DNA of 5,784 bases, taken from NCBI GenBank assembly GCA_016189845.1, contig JACPRT010000186.1, positions 1 to 5,784 of the forward strand, in the 5' to 3' direction. This stretch comes from Chloroflexota bacterium (lineage in GTDB: Bacteria; Chloroflexota; Dehalococcoidia; Lucifugimonadales; Lucifugimonadaceae). Of the stretch, positions 4,926-5,784 are shown piece after piece. The translations under genes were made by a program, and so were the position numbers. Positions within the stretch are counted from its first letter, which is position 1. Each line of letters opens with the position of its first letter. The notes beneath the pieces are model-generated. The model was not told the DNA's origin. It ran no database searches and was given only the letters and a program-made list of their open reading frames with translations.

Positions 4926-5784
4926 ATGGACTACGTTCGTCTGGGCCGGACCGGCCTGAAGGTATCAACGTATTCGATGGGCGCCGACAATTTTGGCGAC
5001 CAGACCGACGAACCGGCCGCGCTCCGCATGATGGCGCGGGCGGCGGAGGCTGGCGTCAACTACATCGACACCGCGAACAGCTACCTTGCGGGGCGATCCG
5101 AGGAGATCGTCGGCAGGTTCCTGAAAGGCCGCCGCCACGACATCGTGCTTGCCACGAAATGCAGGAGCAAGATGGGGCCGGGACCGCACGATGTCGGCGT
5201 GTCGCGCAAAGCTGTCATGAAGGCCATCGAGGACTCCCTGCGGCGCCTGCAGACCGACTATGTCGACCTCTACCAGGTGCACGCCTTCGACCCGGACACC
5301 TCTCTCGAGGAGACGTTGCGGGCGTTTGACGACCTGGTCCATCAGGGCAAGGTGCTCTACGTCGGATGCTCGAACTTCGCGGGTTATCAGCTTGCGAAGT
5401 CGCTCTGGGTCAGCGACAAGTGCAACCTGGTCCGGTTCGAATCAGTGCAGCCTCGCTACAACCTGCTGTACCGCTATCCGGAGCTGGAATTGCTGCCGGT
5501 TTGCGCCGAAAACAAGGTCGGCGTGGTCGTCTACTCGCCGATGGCCGGCGGCTTCCTTCAGGGTAGGCATCGCCGTGAAGGCGCCGCGCCGGGCACACGC
5601 TTCGCCGAAACCTTCCGCGCACATCAGTTTTACCGCCGCACCTACTGGCACGACACCGCGTTTGCGGCAGTCGAGAAGTTCCTTGCCGTGGCGAAGCGCC
5701 ATGGCGTGACGCCGTTTCAGCTGGGCGCGGGCTGGGTCCGCAAGAACCCGGTGGTGACCGCCCTCATCGTTGGCGCCCGCACCG
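4926..5784 (+). CDS. Aldo/keto reductase (second of a tandem pair), 3' end missing
   Basis: The frame is open from ATG 4926 to the window end, giving 286 residues plus one base; by comparison with the first paralogue about 45-50 residues are missing. It has the complete catalytic tetrad: Asp48 and Tyr53 in YIDTANSYLAGRSEE, Lys78 in LATKC, and His119 in VDLYQVHAFDP. The last visible residues, GART (283-286), match the same motif in the first copy. Shared stretches with that copy include LGRTGLKVS, SLRRLQTDYVDLY, VHQGK, YVGCSN and WVSD, so the pair arose by tandem duplication. This copy keeps the more standard QPRYNLLYR segment, which the first copy has altered. It follows the first gene by 7 bp with its own ribosome binding site, so the two are probably one operon. 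Different active-site neighbours (NSYL against DIYA) suggest different substrates or directions. Confidence 0.9.
   Translation, partial: MDYVRLGRTGLKVSTYSMGADNFGDQTDEPAALRMMARAAEAGVNYIDTANSYLAGRSEEIVGRFLKGRRHDIVLATKCRSKMGPGPHDVGVSRKAVMKAIEDSLRRLQTDYVDLYQVHAFDPDTSLEETLRAFDDLVHQGKVLYVGCSNFAGYQLAKSLWVSDKCNLVRFESVQPRYNLLYRYPELELLPVCAENKVGVVVYSPMAGGFLQGRHRREGAAPGTRFAETFRAHQFYRRTYWHDTAFAAVEKFLAVAKRHGVTPFQLGAGWVRKNPVVTALIVGART

Noticed and set aside
5260..5709. Plus-strand frame of 149 codons near the window end
   Set aside because: It is an out-of-frame shadow of the second aldo/keto reductase; the product is a Ser/Arg/Thr-rich low-complexity sequence.

Overview
The window is GC-rich and tightly packed, with short intergenic gaps and 4-bp gene overlaps, so it comes from a high-GC bacterial chromosome. 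No rRNA, tRNA or clade-specific marker is present. A soil- or water-type proteobacterium or an uncultured high-GC lineage is possible, but the phylum cannot be set from this sequence.

Layout. (1) Positions 1-3063, plus strand: a probable catabolic operon. It holds the 3' part of an HpcH/HpaI-type aldolase, a GlcD-type FAD-dependent 2-hydroxyacid dehydrogenase that starts inside the aldolase stop codon (GTGA overlap at 549-552), and, 28 bp on, a Gfo/Idh/MocA-family NAD(P)-dependent oxidoreductase with a good ribosome binding site. (2) Positions 3104-3755, minus strand: a two-gene toxin-antitoxin module, with a ribbon-helix-helix VapB-like antitoxin followed 1 bp later by a PIN-domain VapC-like toxin. 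It converges on the catabolic operon with only 40 bp between stop codons. (3) Positions 3756-3886: a 131-bp divergent control region with two short perfect inverted repeats and a -10-like element for each direction. (4) Positions 3887-5784, plus strand: two tandem paralogous aldo/keto reductases 7 bp apart, the second cut by the window end.

How the genes may work together (inference). The aldolase could cleave a hydroxy-oxo acid to pyruvate or a related oxo acid plus an aldehyde. GlcD could oxidise a D-2-hydroxyacid to the 2-oxoacid. The Gfo/Idh/MocA enzyme and the two aldo/keto reductases could interconvert sugar or polyol hydroxyls and carbonyls. Together this looks like part of a sugar, sugar-acid or hydroxyacid catabolic locus, with a vapBC module lying between its two forward transcription units. 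The exact substrate cannot be read from the sequence.

I do not see convincing evidence of a wholly new system. The points most worth a second look are the standalone GlcD coupled to an aldolase, the diverged tandem aldo/keto reductases, and the palindromes in the vapB/aldo-keto reductase control region.
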